Shown: one piece after another, positions 1 through 10,039 of the stretch
Layout: every line of letters begins with the position of its first letter
Numbering within the stretch: position 1 is the stretch's first letter
Assembly: GCA_004352715.1 (NCBI GenBank)
Contig: SCFE01000010.1
Span: 1,868,568 to 1,932,567, forward strand
Direction: 5' to 3'
Length of the DNA stretch: 64,000 nucleotides
Source: Hofstenia miamia
Taxonomy: Eukaryota; Xenacoelomorpha; Acoela
Notes under the pieces: generated by a model
Seen by the model: only the letters and a program-made list of their open reading frames with translations
The model's database searches: none
Told to the model about the DNA's origin: nothing
Position numbers and translations under genes: made by a program

Positions 1-315
1 GCCAGTACGAGACACCTGAGGTGCACGGAGTGTGCGCGTATGTTTTCTGCCCAAAAGGCGTTAAATCGTCATGTCAGAAATGACCATACGCAGAGCTCCA
101 CGACTATAGCGGATGCTAATTGCTGGAAGTGTGAAGCGAAGGGATGCTACAAGTCGTACAAGAGCAAAGGTTGGTACTTACGGCATATTAAGACCTGTCA
201 CCCCAACCTTTGCAATCGAGCATTGATAGGCAACGAAGGAAGACACCAGGCTTCCGCCACCAATCTGGGGGCGTTGGAGGGGCCGGTTGCAGTCCTGCAG
301 GAGTCTAAACTATAA
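1..315 (+). CDS. 3' part of a C2H2 zinc-finger reading frame
   Basis: The frame is open from base 1, so the true start lies outside the window. It encodes two C2H2 zinc fingers: one with C-x2-C at about residues 8-11 and H-x4-H around residues 24-29 (RHVRNDH), and a second with C-x4-C and H-x4-H (CEAKGCYKSY...HIKTCH). It then runs into a short tail and stops at 313-315. C2H2 fingers of this spacing bind nucleic acid. Such fingers occur both in host regulators and in the amino-terminal part of some LINEs (R2/NeSL-like). I cannot tell which this is, because nothing downstream continues as a reverse transcriptase. The surrounding 1-1070 block is richer in GC than the rest of the window, which suggests a different origin. 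Confidence 0.55.
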   Translation, partial: ASTRHLRCTECARMFSAQKALNRHVRNDHTQSSTTIADANCWKCEAKGCYKSYKSKGWYLRHIKTCHPNLCNRALIGNEGRHQASATNLGALEGPVAVLQESKL

Positions 316-1070
316 AGCTCTTTGTTACTCGATTCCTAGGGCTTCAGGACCAGAACTGGTCGGTACCATCCAGTTCTAAAGTTAGGACTGCGTTTGGGAG
401 CCCCCACTCCCAACCTTAAGGGCTATGCCTAAATCGTCCTAGAGCGTACTTCCTTGCCTTGGTTCCTGGATATTAATAATCAACACTCAATAGTCGCGTC
501 GTTTTACTGAGTCCCGCACCTACATCAGAATGTTAAAACCAGGGTAATAGAAGGTGTCAACATGTGTACTTTGTACATATATATGGGGGCGGTAACCGTC
601 GAGAAGCCTGTCTGTTCAGTTTGAGTATACAGACGGCGACACAGTGGTTACACTGTTAGCAAGACTGCTACTCGTGTCGGTAATGAGTGCGTCTCATTGT
701 GCAGACATACAGGGATAAATCTCTGTCTCTGGCCTATGAGATAGGCCTAGGCCAGCGTTTGCTGTCCCTTCATCTGAGGCAGCTTTGCAGTGTCACAAGT
801 CGTTATAATGCGACATGATTTTAATCCCCCACGGAGGAACATTACTACTAGATGCTTTGCATTCAGTGGAGCATAACTCCGAGAGTTTTTTACGGAACTT
901 TATAGCAGCCAGCAGGCACTCTCAGAAGTTGCCACCATTAATAGCCTTGGTTTGTCAAAGCAGGAGAGGCGCAACCCTCTTAACTGAAGCTCAGTCTCGG
1001 CTTCACTCTGATGATCAGACTCAATACAGGTCAGCACTCTGTCGCCATGGATAGCCAGAGGTTGACTCTG
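316..1070. other. GC-richer non-coding block of unknown origin
   Basis: This stretch continues the base composition of the zinc-finger frame and contrasts sharply with the AT-rich DNA that starts near 1075. Several short self-complementary stretches are visible, for example TGGGAG facing CTCCCA around 395-412. A 79-codon open frame at 815-1054 has no domain I recognise. It could be the 3' untranslated part of a retroelement to which the zinc fingers belong, but this is inference. Confidence 0.3.
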
Positions 1071-1742
1071 TTGACTCTCAACATTAAAAAAATAGAAAGC
1101 ATTAATAGTTTTATTTTTTGTAGTGAAGTAGACACAATCACTATGACCTTACAGTTAATCTCTCCAAATTCTGTTTTGCCAAAGCTAAATCTTGTCATAA
1201 ACTAATTTTTTTAAAAATTTTTTGAAGACATTCTGTGGCAATAAAATCTTTTTTTATTTTGAAATGACAGTCACATACACCAATATAAGATTGCGGCCTT
1301 GTAGGCATAGTTTAAACAGTGATGTATTCTTAATACTTCCATGCTTAATTTGTGGGAATGCAAATGAGTATATTGTGTATTTTAGCTAATCTGAAATACA
1401 TGGAAAAATAAGAAATAGTATGCAAAAAGTTTTTTAGTAAGCCTATAATTACATATGGATATTTCAAAAAAATATAGTACAGCAATAGAACATACAACTT
1501 CTGAAGTTTTAATTATGTAATCCCAAGTTGTCAGTTTCTATAATTTGCCAAATATTCATTAGCTAATACATTTTTGTGTAAGAAGCAAATTTATCCTGAT
1601 TATGTTTAGATCTTCAAAATTCCAAAAATTTTTAATCCTTTTCACACTCAATTTATTCCTTAAAACCTTTGTCAGTGAGTTAATCCTTTCTGTTTTGGCT
1701 TTGAGTGTGAAATACATTTTTTTTACAGCACGCTTGTAATTG
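1071..1742. other. AT-rich intergenic DNA; right part duplicated at 3074-3190
   Basis: No gene, RNA or element is visible in 1071-1610. From about 1610 to 1742 the sequence is nearly identical to 3074-3192, the other edge of the adjoining gap. Confidence 0.6.
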
Positions 1743-2106
1743 GGATCTTATCCCTTATCTTACCCCCAGTATCNACAGCGACTAACAGTTTAATGATATA
1801 GACATTCAACTGGATGTACATATACATGAAAAATATTGGGGTCTTATCCCTTATCTTACCCCCAATATCAGTTGACGTGAATAATTGTTCGGTTAAATGT
1901 CAATTCATTTTCTATTGTTAGGGTTAGGGTTAGGGTTAGGGTTAGGGTTAGGGTTAGGGTTAGGGTTAGGGTTGTGTTTTTAATATATGTTTTAATTAAT
2001 ATTGTCAACTTTTTCAGTTTGAGTTTATGATAAGCTGTCTTAATTATATCAATAACGACATTTAACATTTCAATAGATATTGGGGGTAAGATAAGGGATA
2101 AGATCC
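1743..2106. mobile_element. 364-bp non-autonomous inverted-repeat element carrying telomeric repeats
   Basis: The element has 31-bp terminal inverted repeats (1743-1773 and 2076-2106) that differ at one position and start GGATCTTATCCC. It is flanked by a perfect 8-bp target duplication TGTAATTG (1735-1742 and 2107-2114). The matching locus at about 3183-3191 has a single TGTAATTC followed by the same downstream sequence, so it is the uninterrupted site. An 8-bp duplication is typical of hAT and P superfamily elements. A third copy of the terminal motif lies inside at 1839-1869 in the left-end orientation. No protein is encoded. The N at 1774 marks an uncertain base next to the left repeat. 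Confidence 0.88.
1918..1971 (+). repeat. Interstitial telomeric repeat, (TTAGGG)9
   Basis: Nine uninterrupted TTAGGG units lie inside the inverted-repeat element, between its internal and right-hand terminal motifs. TTAGGG is the telomere repeat of most animals other than insects and many nematodes. Because the tract is inside a bounded mobile element, it is better explained as cargo of the transposon than as a chromosome-fusion scar. Confidence 0.95.
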
Positions 2107-2189
2107 TGTAATTGTACCAAGTTGATTTCCAAAGCCTTGAAACATTTTTTGTTTAGTTCATTAGTTATTTTTCATTAGCAATGACAAAG

Positions 2190-3073
2190 NNNNNNNNNNN
2201 NNNNNNNNNNNNNNNNNNNNNNNNNNNNNNNNNNNNNNNNNNNNNNNNNNNNNNNNNNNNNNNNNNNNNNNNNNNNNNNNNNNNNNNNNNNNNNNNNNNN
2301 NNNNNNNNNNNNNNNNNNNNNNNNNNNNNNNNNNNNNNNNNNNNNNNNNNNNNNNNNNNNNNNNNNNNNNNNNNNNNNNNNNNNNNNNNNNNNNNNNNNN
2401 NNNNNNNNNNNNNNNNNNNNNNNNNNNNNNNNNNNNNNNNNNNNNNNNNNNNNNNNNNNNNNNNNNNNNNNNNNNNNNNNNNNNNNNNNNNNNNNNNNNN
2501 NNNNNNNNNNNNNNNNNNNNNNNNNNNNNNNNNNNNNNNNNNNNNNNNNNNNNNNNNNNNNNNNNNNNNNNNNNNNNNNNNNNNNNNNNNNNNNNNNNNN
2601 NNNNNNNNNNNNNNNNNNNNNNNNNNNNNNNNNNNNNNNNNNNNNNNNNNNNNNNNNNNNNNNNNNNNNNNNNNNNNNNNNNNNNNNNNNNNNNNNNNNN
2701 NNNNNNNNNNNNNNNNNNNNNNNNNNNNNNNNNNNNNNNNNNNNNNNNNNNNNNNNNNNNNNNNNNNNNNNNNNNNNNNNNNNNNNNNNNNNNNNNNNNN
2801 NNNNNNNNNNNNNNNNNNNNNNNNNNNNNNNNNNNNNNNNNNNNNNNNNNNNNNNNNNNNNNNNNNNNNNNNNNNNNNNNNNNNNNNNNNNNNNNNNNNN
2901 NNNNNNNNNNNNNNNNNNNNNNNNNNNNNNNNNNNNNNNNNNNNNNNNNNNNNNNNNNNNNNNNNNNNNNNNNNNNNNNNNNNNNNNNNNNNNNNNNNNN
3001 NNNNNNNNNNNNNNNNNNNNNNNNNNNNNNNNNNNNNNNNNNNNNNNNNNNNNNNNNNNNNNNNNNNNNNNNN
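2190..3073. other. Assembly gap (884 N)
   Basis: Unknown bases. The two edges carry duplicated sequence: 1610-1742 plus 2107-2189 on the left matches 3074-3270 on the right. This suggests that two haplotypes were placed in series. Confidence 0.95.
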
Positions 3074-4029
3074 AAATTTTTAAATCCTTTTCACACTCAA
3101 TTTATTCCTTAAAACCTTTGTCAGTGAGTTAATCCTTTCTGTTTTGACTTTGAGTGTGAAATACTATTTTTTACAGCTCGCTTGTAATTCTACCAAGTTG
3201 ATTTCCAAAGCCTTGAAACATTTTTTGTTTAGTTCATTAGTTATTTTTCATTGGCAATGACAAAGAAGTGCAAACATTGCTTATTACAATGTTAAATCAT
3301 CTGTGTTGAAAATTCTTCAACTATGCCAGAATGAACTATAAAGCACGATCATAGAATTCCATACAACTAGCTGGGATTTATGTTTCTTTGAATATCCTGA
3401 ACATAAGAAAATTTCAAAATCATTCTGTAATTTTTGCAACTAGTCAAATTGAAATTTAACAACCATTGATATCTTCACTTCTCTTCTTAATTTTTAATGA
3501 ACAGCAGATAGAGAGTGTGATACTTCATAAAATTATCTCAATTTTTGAGACTAGAAAATTGTTTTAATGTTTGAATGTTTGAATTTATGTTTTATATAAT
3601 CTTGCTGATACAAATCCTCACAATGCCCTTTAGTTTGTTTCCGGTCAATGTGAAGGCATCTGTGCAGCTCATGAACAATTTCTTGAAATTATGTAGGTTC
3701 TATGAATACACAATATTTTTTCTCATGTTTGTAGCAACAAGCGTCTTATCATGTCTATAATTTTGAGAAATCCTATTTGTTCTTTCAATATGGTTTCACT
3801 AGAATTTCTATCGAGATATTTACGCCCCCCCCTAAATCATTATGTAACATCCTCCACCTAGCTTGTTACGCCGTGTCTAATCACTGTTAAGGAATGTTTG
3901 GTAAACTGCGGGTGAGGTGTTACCCATTTGTTGAACCATCAGACTCTTCTTCTCATTAACTAGTTATGTTAATTCAGTAATCGAATATTAACCATCACTG
4001 TTTAGGTGACTGGGCAGTATGATGTTTCC
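3074..4029. other. AT-rich DNA with the empty-site copy at its left edge
   Basis: 3074-3270 is the second copy of the sequence flanking the TTAGGG-carrying element, without the insertion. The remainder has no recognisable gene; a 61-codon hydrophobic frame at 3575-3760 is probably chance. Confidence 0.6.
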
Positions 4030-5029
4030 NNNNNNNNNNNNNNNNNNNNNNNNNNNNNNNNNNNNNNNNNNNNNNNNNNNNNNNNNNNNNNNNNNNNNNN
4101 NNNNNNNNNNNNNNNNNNNNNNNNNNNNNNNNNNNNNNNNNNNNNNNNNNNNNNNNNNNNNNNNNNNNNNNNNNNNNNNNNNNNNNNNNNNNNNNNNNNN
4201 NNNNNNNNNNNNNNNNNNNNNNNNNNNNNNNNNNNNNNNNNNNNNNNNNNNNNNNNNNNNNNNNNNNNNNNNNNNNNNNNNNNNNNNNNNNNNNNNNNNN
4301 NNNNNNNNNNNNNNNNNNNNNNNNNNNNNNNNNNNNNNNNNNNNNNNNNNNNNNNNNNNNNNNNNNNNNNNNNNNNNNNNNNNNNNNNNNNNNNNNNNNN
4401 NNNNNNNNNNNNNNNNNNNNNNNNNNNNNNNNNNNNNNNNNNNNNNNNNNNNNNNNNNNNNNNNNNNNNNNNNNNNNNNNNNNNNNNNNNNNNNNNNNNN
4501 NNNNNNNNNNNNNNNNNNNNNNNNNNNNNNNNNNNNNNNNNNNNNNNNNNNNNNNNNNNNNNNNNNNNNNNNNNNNNNNNNNNNNNNNNNNNNNNNNNNN
4601 NNNNNNNNNNNNNNNNNNNNNNNNNNNNNNNNNNNNNNNNNNNNNNNNNNNNNNNNNNNNNNNNNNNNNNNNNNNNNNNNNNNNNNNNNNNNNNNNNNNN
4701 NNNNNNNNNNNNNNNNNNNNNNNNNNNNNNNNNNNNNNNNNNNNNNNNNNNNNNNNNNNNNNNNNNNNNNNNNNNNNNNNNNNNNNNNNNNNNNNNNNNN
4801 NNNNNNNNNNNNNNNNNNNNNNNNNNNNNNNNNNNNNNNNNNNNNNNNNNNNNNNNNNNNNNNNNNNNNNNNNNNNNNNNNNNNNNNNNNNNNNNNNNNN
4901 NNNNNNNNNNNNNNNNNNNNNNNNNNNNNNNNNNNNNNNNNNNNNNNNNNNNNNNNNNNNNNNNNNNNNNNNNNNNNNNNNNNNNNNNNNNNNNNNNNNN
5001 NNNNNNNNNNNNNNNNNNNNNNNNNNNNN
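4030..5029. other. Assembly gap (1000 N)
   Basis: A run of exactly 1000 N, the usual placeholder for a gap of unknown length. Confidence 0.95.
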
Positions 5030-5222
5030 AGGCTAGACTAGTTTAAATTGTAAAGACAATTTTTTGCTGCAAAGTTGACTTCGGGAATATATACTAAGAA
5101 ATCAGCTCTAAATAATTTATAGCTTAAAAGTTTCTACATATTCCAATATATTTTTTATTAATAACATGGTTTATACGCCAATTACAAACATAACTTGCTC
5201 AAAGGCGTGGTTTCATGATTTC

Positions 5223-5880
5223 TCACGAAACAGGATAGTAATGCGCAGTAAATAAGTAAGTCTTCAACTGCTTCTTGAATTGTGTGTACGAATCCAAGAG
5301 CTTAAGATTAGTTGGGAGTGCATTCCATAATGTTGTGCCATGAACGGCAATTGATCGATAGCCAATTGAAGTTTTATAAGCAGGAACGCAGAAATCAACT
5401 TCAGTTGACAGTATACTAGATCTCCTAGTCTGCAGTTGCGACACGCTCTATACATTATCGTTAGAACCTTGTACTGAATTCTAGATTTAATCAGCAGCAA
5501 TGAATGTCATACATTAGGGGCGAAATATGGCATCTTCGTTGCTTTACCGAGTAAAGGACTCTTATAGCTTGATTCTGTATCTTTTGCAATTTCTTTATCA
5601 GCACATCTGGTAGTCCGACGTATAATGAATTGCAGTAATCCAGTGGAGAAAGAATGGTTGACTGAATTACTAATTGAGCGGAGAAAAAACTAAGAAAAGG
5701 TCTAGCTGCTCTGATTTCACGAAGATAATATATACAATTGGAACACCCAGCATTGATCTGGGATTCCTACGCGAGGTGCTCATCAATGGTAAAATCAAGA
5801 GTTTTTAACTTGTTTGTAATTGGTACGGTGTCTCCCATTAATTGAAAAGTTTTAGGAACGTGAAACTTGCAGTTTCTTTT
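5223..5880 (-). pseudogene. 3' tail of a CR1/Jockey-like LINE reverse transcriptase ORF
   Basis: On the minus strand the last 73 codons (5444 to 5223) read like the conserved carboxyl end of CR1/Jockey-group ORF2 proteins: a TSIGYRSIAVHGTTLWNALP stretch followed by FKKQLKTYLF. This matches the family pattern of T-x-G-x-R-S-x, LWN-x-LP and FK-x-x-LK-x-x-LF. Upstream sequence to about 5880 continues the theme in other frames, with stops and frameshifts, so this is a 5'-truncated dead copy. Only the 3' end is present, as is usual for LINE insertions. Confidence 0.75.
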
Positions 5881-6016
5881 TTTTTCTTATTGAAAAATAT
5901 TTAAATTTTTTAGTTGTGCTGCTATGTTACATGAGCAATATTTCATTGCTCAATCTTTCTGCATGGACAAGATATTTTTGAAATTACTTAATATATATTT
6001 TGTTAATTGTTACAAC

Positions 6017-6175
6017 ACTATGCTACGCGAACAACTATCACCAAATTTTGCTGCCAACTAAAATCTTTGGTGTAGCATACAGTACCCTTCCCAACTTTAT
6101 AATTTATTAATGAACTTTATTGATAGAAATTGGTGACAAAATTGGCGAAAAAAGCTGTTCGTGTAGAATGGGCTT
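6017..6175. mobile_element. Short inverted-repeat (MITE-like) element
   Basis: The left end (6017-6050, CTATGCTACGCGAACAAC) is the imperfect reverse complement of the right end (6129-6175, GTTCGTGTAGAATGGGCTT). The same terminal sequence recurs at 6296-6340 and inverted at 8881-8921, so this is a small repeat family. I could not settle a target duplication. Confidence 0.5.
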
Positions 6176-6295
6176 TAATTGCTTGATGATCAGTCATGGT
6201 TAAGTTAAATCGTAGTGATTTGTTAATTACCCGGCGGGTTCTAAGCGGTCCCACTTTGTTTAGTGTTTGATTGATCTGCGCTGCAATATAATATT

Positions 6296-6340
6296 AAGCC
6301 CATGCTACACAAACAACTTTTGTCACCAATTTTTTTGTCC
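6296..6340 (+). repeat. Terminal repeat of the GCCCATGCTACAC family
   Basis: AAGCCCATGCTACACAAACA begins a 45-bp stretch whose near reverse complement is at 8881-8921. The pair could bound a 2.6-kb element that contains the mariner copy, or be two separate ends of short family members. Confidence 0.5.
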
Positions 6341-6925
6341 GAACGAACAACGTTTATCATGAACTTCTGTTGTTGATTTGGTGTACTACAGGAGGAGCAA
6401 TTTTCATCATTAAATTAGATGTAGATAAGAGTTGGGGAGGCCATGCTCAGGGGCGAAGTACAGCCCTTAAGCTTTGAAGTGGCTGAATTGATAATGGTTC
6501 GCATTATTTAGTAGGGTTGTTCATTTCTTTGAGAGGATTAATCAAATATTTGCTTCTATTGTACTCGCCTATGCGCATGCTACAAGAGAAATTGTAGATA
6601 AAAATTTTCACTTAGCATAGTGTTTCAACTTTATATATATATATATATAAGTAATTTCATTATAAAATATTTAAAAATGAATTACAAAAATATCCGAACG
6701 TTCAGAAAGATTGAAGTTAAGAAGTATTGCTCATATAACATAAAAATATTAAAATATTTTTCACAATTAATTTATTGGAATATACTTAAGCATTAATATA
6801 TAAATTAGTTTTCGAAACATTCTCGAGCAATCGAATAAAATTCTGTGAAAAACTGAAAAGGTTTATGCTATATAATTTATTGCAAGACAATGTTACGTAA
6901 TAATTTCCGCGTGTTGATTGTAATA

Positions 6926-8010
6926 AGGGTGAGTCAAAAGTTCTGAGCCCGCAAAAGTACCACTCCGGCAGCTTTGAGGCAAAGAACTCATTAACTGCAA
7001 TTTCGACTTTTTGGATGCTTGAAAAACTTTGCGTAAAAAATGCGCCATGAACGGAAAATATGGCAATCCGAAGGTGCTATATCTTGAAAGTAAGCTGGAT
7101 GTTCTATCAGCTCAATATCTTGTAACTCCCACATTTTTGTTTTGTTGAACGAGGAATAATGGCTAGAAGCATTATCTTGCTGGAGAATTAACTGTTTTCG
7201 AAGGACTAAAGCTTGGCGTCAATAGTTCGTCTAAATTCAAAATGAATAACACCCTCATAGTTCTACCAAACTCTCAACAGTACCTTCTGCTCAAATACCC
7301 GTCCTTGTTTGGTAACATGTTCTGAAAAATCATTTGGGCTTAGCCATCGATTGCGGAAAAATATCCAATTTTCATCACATGTCACAATTCGTTTTATTGT
7401 GCATCCACCAAGCCCCTCCACCAGCAGTTTTCGACAAATTTCAAGCGACTCTTTTCTCGCTCACTAGTCAATTCGTGAGGAACAATTTGACAGCGTCTGT
7501 TGACCATACCAAATTTGGGTAATCTTCTTGCCACTGTTGATTGGGAGTATCCAAACTCACTTGCAATTCTGCATGTACTTGTTCACGAATTGGTTTTACA
7601 ATTTTGAGTACGTCCCCATATTTTAAATCCGAGGTTTTCCAGAGCATTCTCCGTCCTTGAGGCTAATGTTACCTTCATTAAAACGATGAAATAACCTTTT
7701 CACTGTATGAAACTCACAGTGCCGCTGCCTTCAACATCACAATTTTCCCTCATCGTAGCTGTTGGATCAAGGCATCTTTTCCAGCAATATTGCATTGTCA
7801 ACTCATATGCCTCATACATTCCATTTTCTAAAGCTCTGAAACTACAAAAATATACAACTCACAGATAAATGAATGTGATATTTAATACAGCCTTGTTCAA
7901 TTTATCAACTTGTATAATTACTAAATACTGATGAACTATGTTCACTACGCACACAAACTAAATGATTTTTTTTCTTGAAATGGCTTAGAACTTTTGACTC
8001 ACGTACCCTA
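6926..8010 (-). mobile_element. Degenerate mariner transposon
   Basis: About 1.08 kb bounded by inverted repeats: left AGGGTGAGTCAAAAGTTCTG (6926-6945) and right, read on the minus strand, AGGGT-ACGT-GAGTCAAAAGTTC (ending near 8009). A small indel separates the two, and TA occurs at each edge. A minus-strand mariner transposase relic lies inside. Size and ends are typical of a full-length mariner that has decayed in place. Confidence 0.85.
7050..7880 (-). pseudogene. Mariner transposase relic
   Basis: The minus strand preserves the three catalytic regions of a mariner (IS630/Tc1-mariner) transposase, a nuclear cut-and-paste DDE/D enzyme. The first Asp sits in VTCDENWIFF (about 7391-7356). 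The second sits in QQDNASSHYSS (about 7190-7155). The third sits in the YFQDIAPSDCHIF block (about 7095-7062), 35 residues after the second as read here, against 34 in standard DD34D mariners. Stops and frame changes interrupt the reading frame throughout, so no active enzyme can be made. Amino-terminal DNA-binding sequence is poorly preserved. Confidence 0.85.
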
Positions 8011-9502
8011 GTATATATTAATCGCTCTAAAATAAGCTATCTAAATTAAAGTGGCGTACGCAAAGGGTGACATTGTGGAATGTCCCCCGTCAGGTTTTCA
8101 AAAGGAATTTTGACTGGATAAATCAAAAAATCTCGATAAAAAATGAAAAATTTAAAATCTAAGGTCGTGAAATGCATTTTTAGGGTTTCTTTTCTCAATA
8201 TTTTCAAAATTTTTCGCGGGCTTCACCCCGCTTTTGGTCATGACTAAGATGTCCCCGTGAGAAAATCCTGAGTATGCCCCTCCTAAATTGATGAAATCGC
8301 ATTATTAAAAATACTATTATCATAGAGCTATCGTAGTCTTATATAGTGGGATGTAAATTGTTTCGATGCATATTTTCATTGCAGGGCGGATGATCACTGT
8401 GCATAAATGAAATATAAAAGATGTTGTTTACTTTAAAATTCAAGCAAGCATCAATTGCCTGCAATAGGTGAATCAGCAAAATTACGACGTGATTGACTTC
8501 CCAAACTGCATGGATCTAATCACCACTCGCAAAACGCAATTGTTTTTGTTTACTACGAAGGATTCCTTTTGATGAGTTAATCGTTTTAATTGAATGCTCA
8601 TATACAAGTCTACAAAAGAAATTTCCACACGTTGACATGTATTTATTTTAACATAAAAACTACGAATCATGATAATTATAATTCTATAAACTAGCTAATT
8701 TTAAATTGTAATTTGCTTATGTATCTCGGAGTTGACAATTGCTAGAAAGTTGGAGAATTATTTCTTTTACCGAAATATTGGCCAGCGCACCCTGGTGTGA
8801 AAGAATAACTTTAATCTAGATAATTACTCCCAATTTTAATTAAGGAATTGGGGTGCTACAGGAGCGATTTTCTTTGGCCAACAAAAATTGGCGACAAAAA
8901 TTGTTCGTGTAGCATGGGCTTGTGGCAACCAGAATTTAGAATAAAAATGCATTTTTAAGTAGATTTTCCATGATCTCATCTGAATAGTTTTTTAAATGTA
9001 TAGAATAAATAATTTTAAATCTTAACTTGAATTGTACCAATATAAATACAGAGTGCGTGATTACTGAAGGATTTCAGGATATAAGTTTTATATAAATTTT
9101 TCAAATTAGATAAAAATTAATCAGTTAATGTCTTTCTTTGAGTGGGAGTCTGAGTTTTAGAATTATCTACCACTTAGTTTAATTCGCTTTGATTTTTACT
9201 TAGCAAGTTTGATTGGTATATTAGCTCATGATTTTGAACACTTTTAATTTTTACTTAGCAATACATACATAGATAATAAGAACCTATGTCAACAATTTCC
9301 TTATTGATTCAAAGATGGAATTTTACTAGAATGATATCGCTTCATACCTTCATCTTAAAATGAATAGCTCGCATTTTAATAAATAGCTTCCGTTTCGGTT
9401 TGATTTCTCTAAAACGTACACAATGTGCGTTGTAGAATTAATAGAATTAACATTTCATATCTTGGTAGCCAAAATTAGTTCATTATTAAATACATAATGT
9501 AA
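8011..9502. other. AT-rich DNA with short element ends
   Basis: 8051-8281 has GGCGTACGCAAAGGG at its left and an inverted GGGGCATACTC-type sequence at its right, which may be a small hAT-like MITE; this is weak. 8881-8921 is the inverted partner of the 6296 terminal repeat. No gene is seen; the segment ends at the start codon of the glycosyltransferase gene. Confidence 0.4.
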
Positions 9503-9698
9503 ATGTACTCAGCACCTCGATTGCGACGTAGTTTATTCATCATCCTTGCAGTATTTTTTTTGCTCACGATGTTCTTTAAAAATGAATTTACCACAATTAG
9601 TGAAGAATTTAGTGAAGATATATCCAAAATCAAGACTCAGTACATAATTGGAAATTTTGAATTTTGCGATAAATCATTCCCAGAATCTTCAAAAACTG
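9503..9698 (+). CDS. GT31 gene exon 1: cytoplasmic tail, signal anchor, stem
   Basis: The ATG at 9503 follows an in-frame-unrelated ATG-TAA and opens 65 codons plus one base. RLRR is followed by a hydrophobic run rich in F, I and L that fits a type II membrane anchor. The exon ends ACTG before GTAAAA at 9699 (phase 1). The start is chosen because it puts the anchor at the usual position. Confidence 0.8.
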
Positions 9699-9767
9699 GT
9701 AAAATTTACATTTTTTGTTATAATTTGCCATTGAACAAACTCGTAATTATTCCTTGAAATTATGAGG

Positions 9768-9802
<35 letters not shown>

Positions 9803-9999
9803 TAGATAAATAGATAAATAGATATAACGGAAGGACTAGATTCAGTAACACCACATAATTTGTAGTGAACAACATTGCAACAATTGCTGGCAACTTCACA
9901 ATGAATTGTAAAATTTGATGTTATTTTCTGATCCACATTAATAAATGTATAATAAATAAATGAATTTATATCTAATGCACAAATATACACATACGCAGG

Positions 10000-10039
<40 letters not shown>

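Noticed and set aside
1918-1971. Chromosome end or fusion point suggested by TTAGGG
   Set aside because: The tract lies inside a transposon with its own ends and target duplication, and ordinary sequence continues on both sides.
1868-2068. Minus-strand frame with a Leu-Thr repeat
   Set aside because: It is only the translation of the TTAGGG tract.
2181-3083. 300-codon open frame across the first gap
   Set aside because: It consists almost entirely of N; the same holds for the long frames over 4030-5029, 12081-13080, 51623-52622 and 59209-59438.
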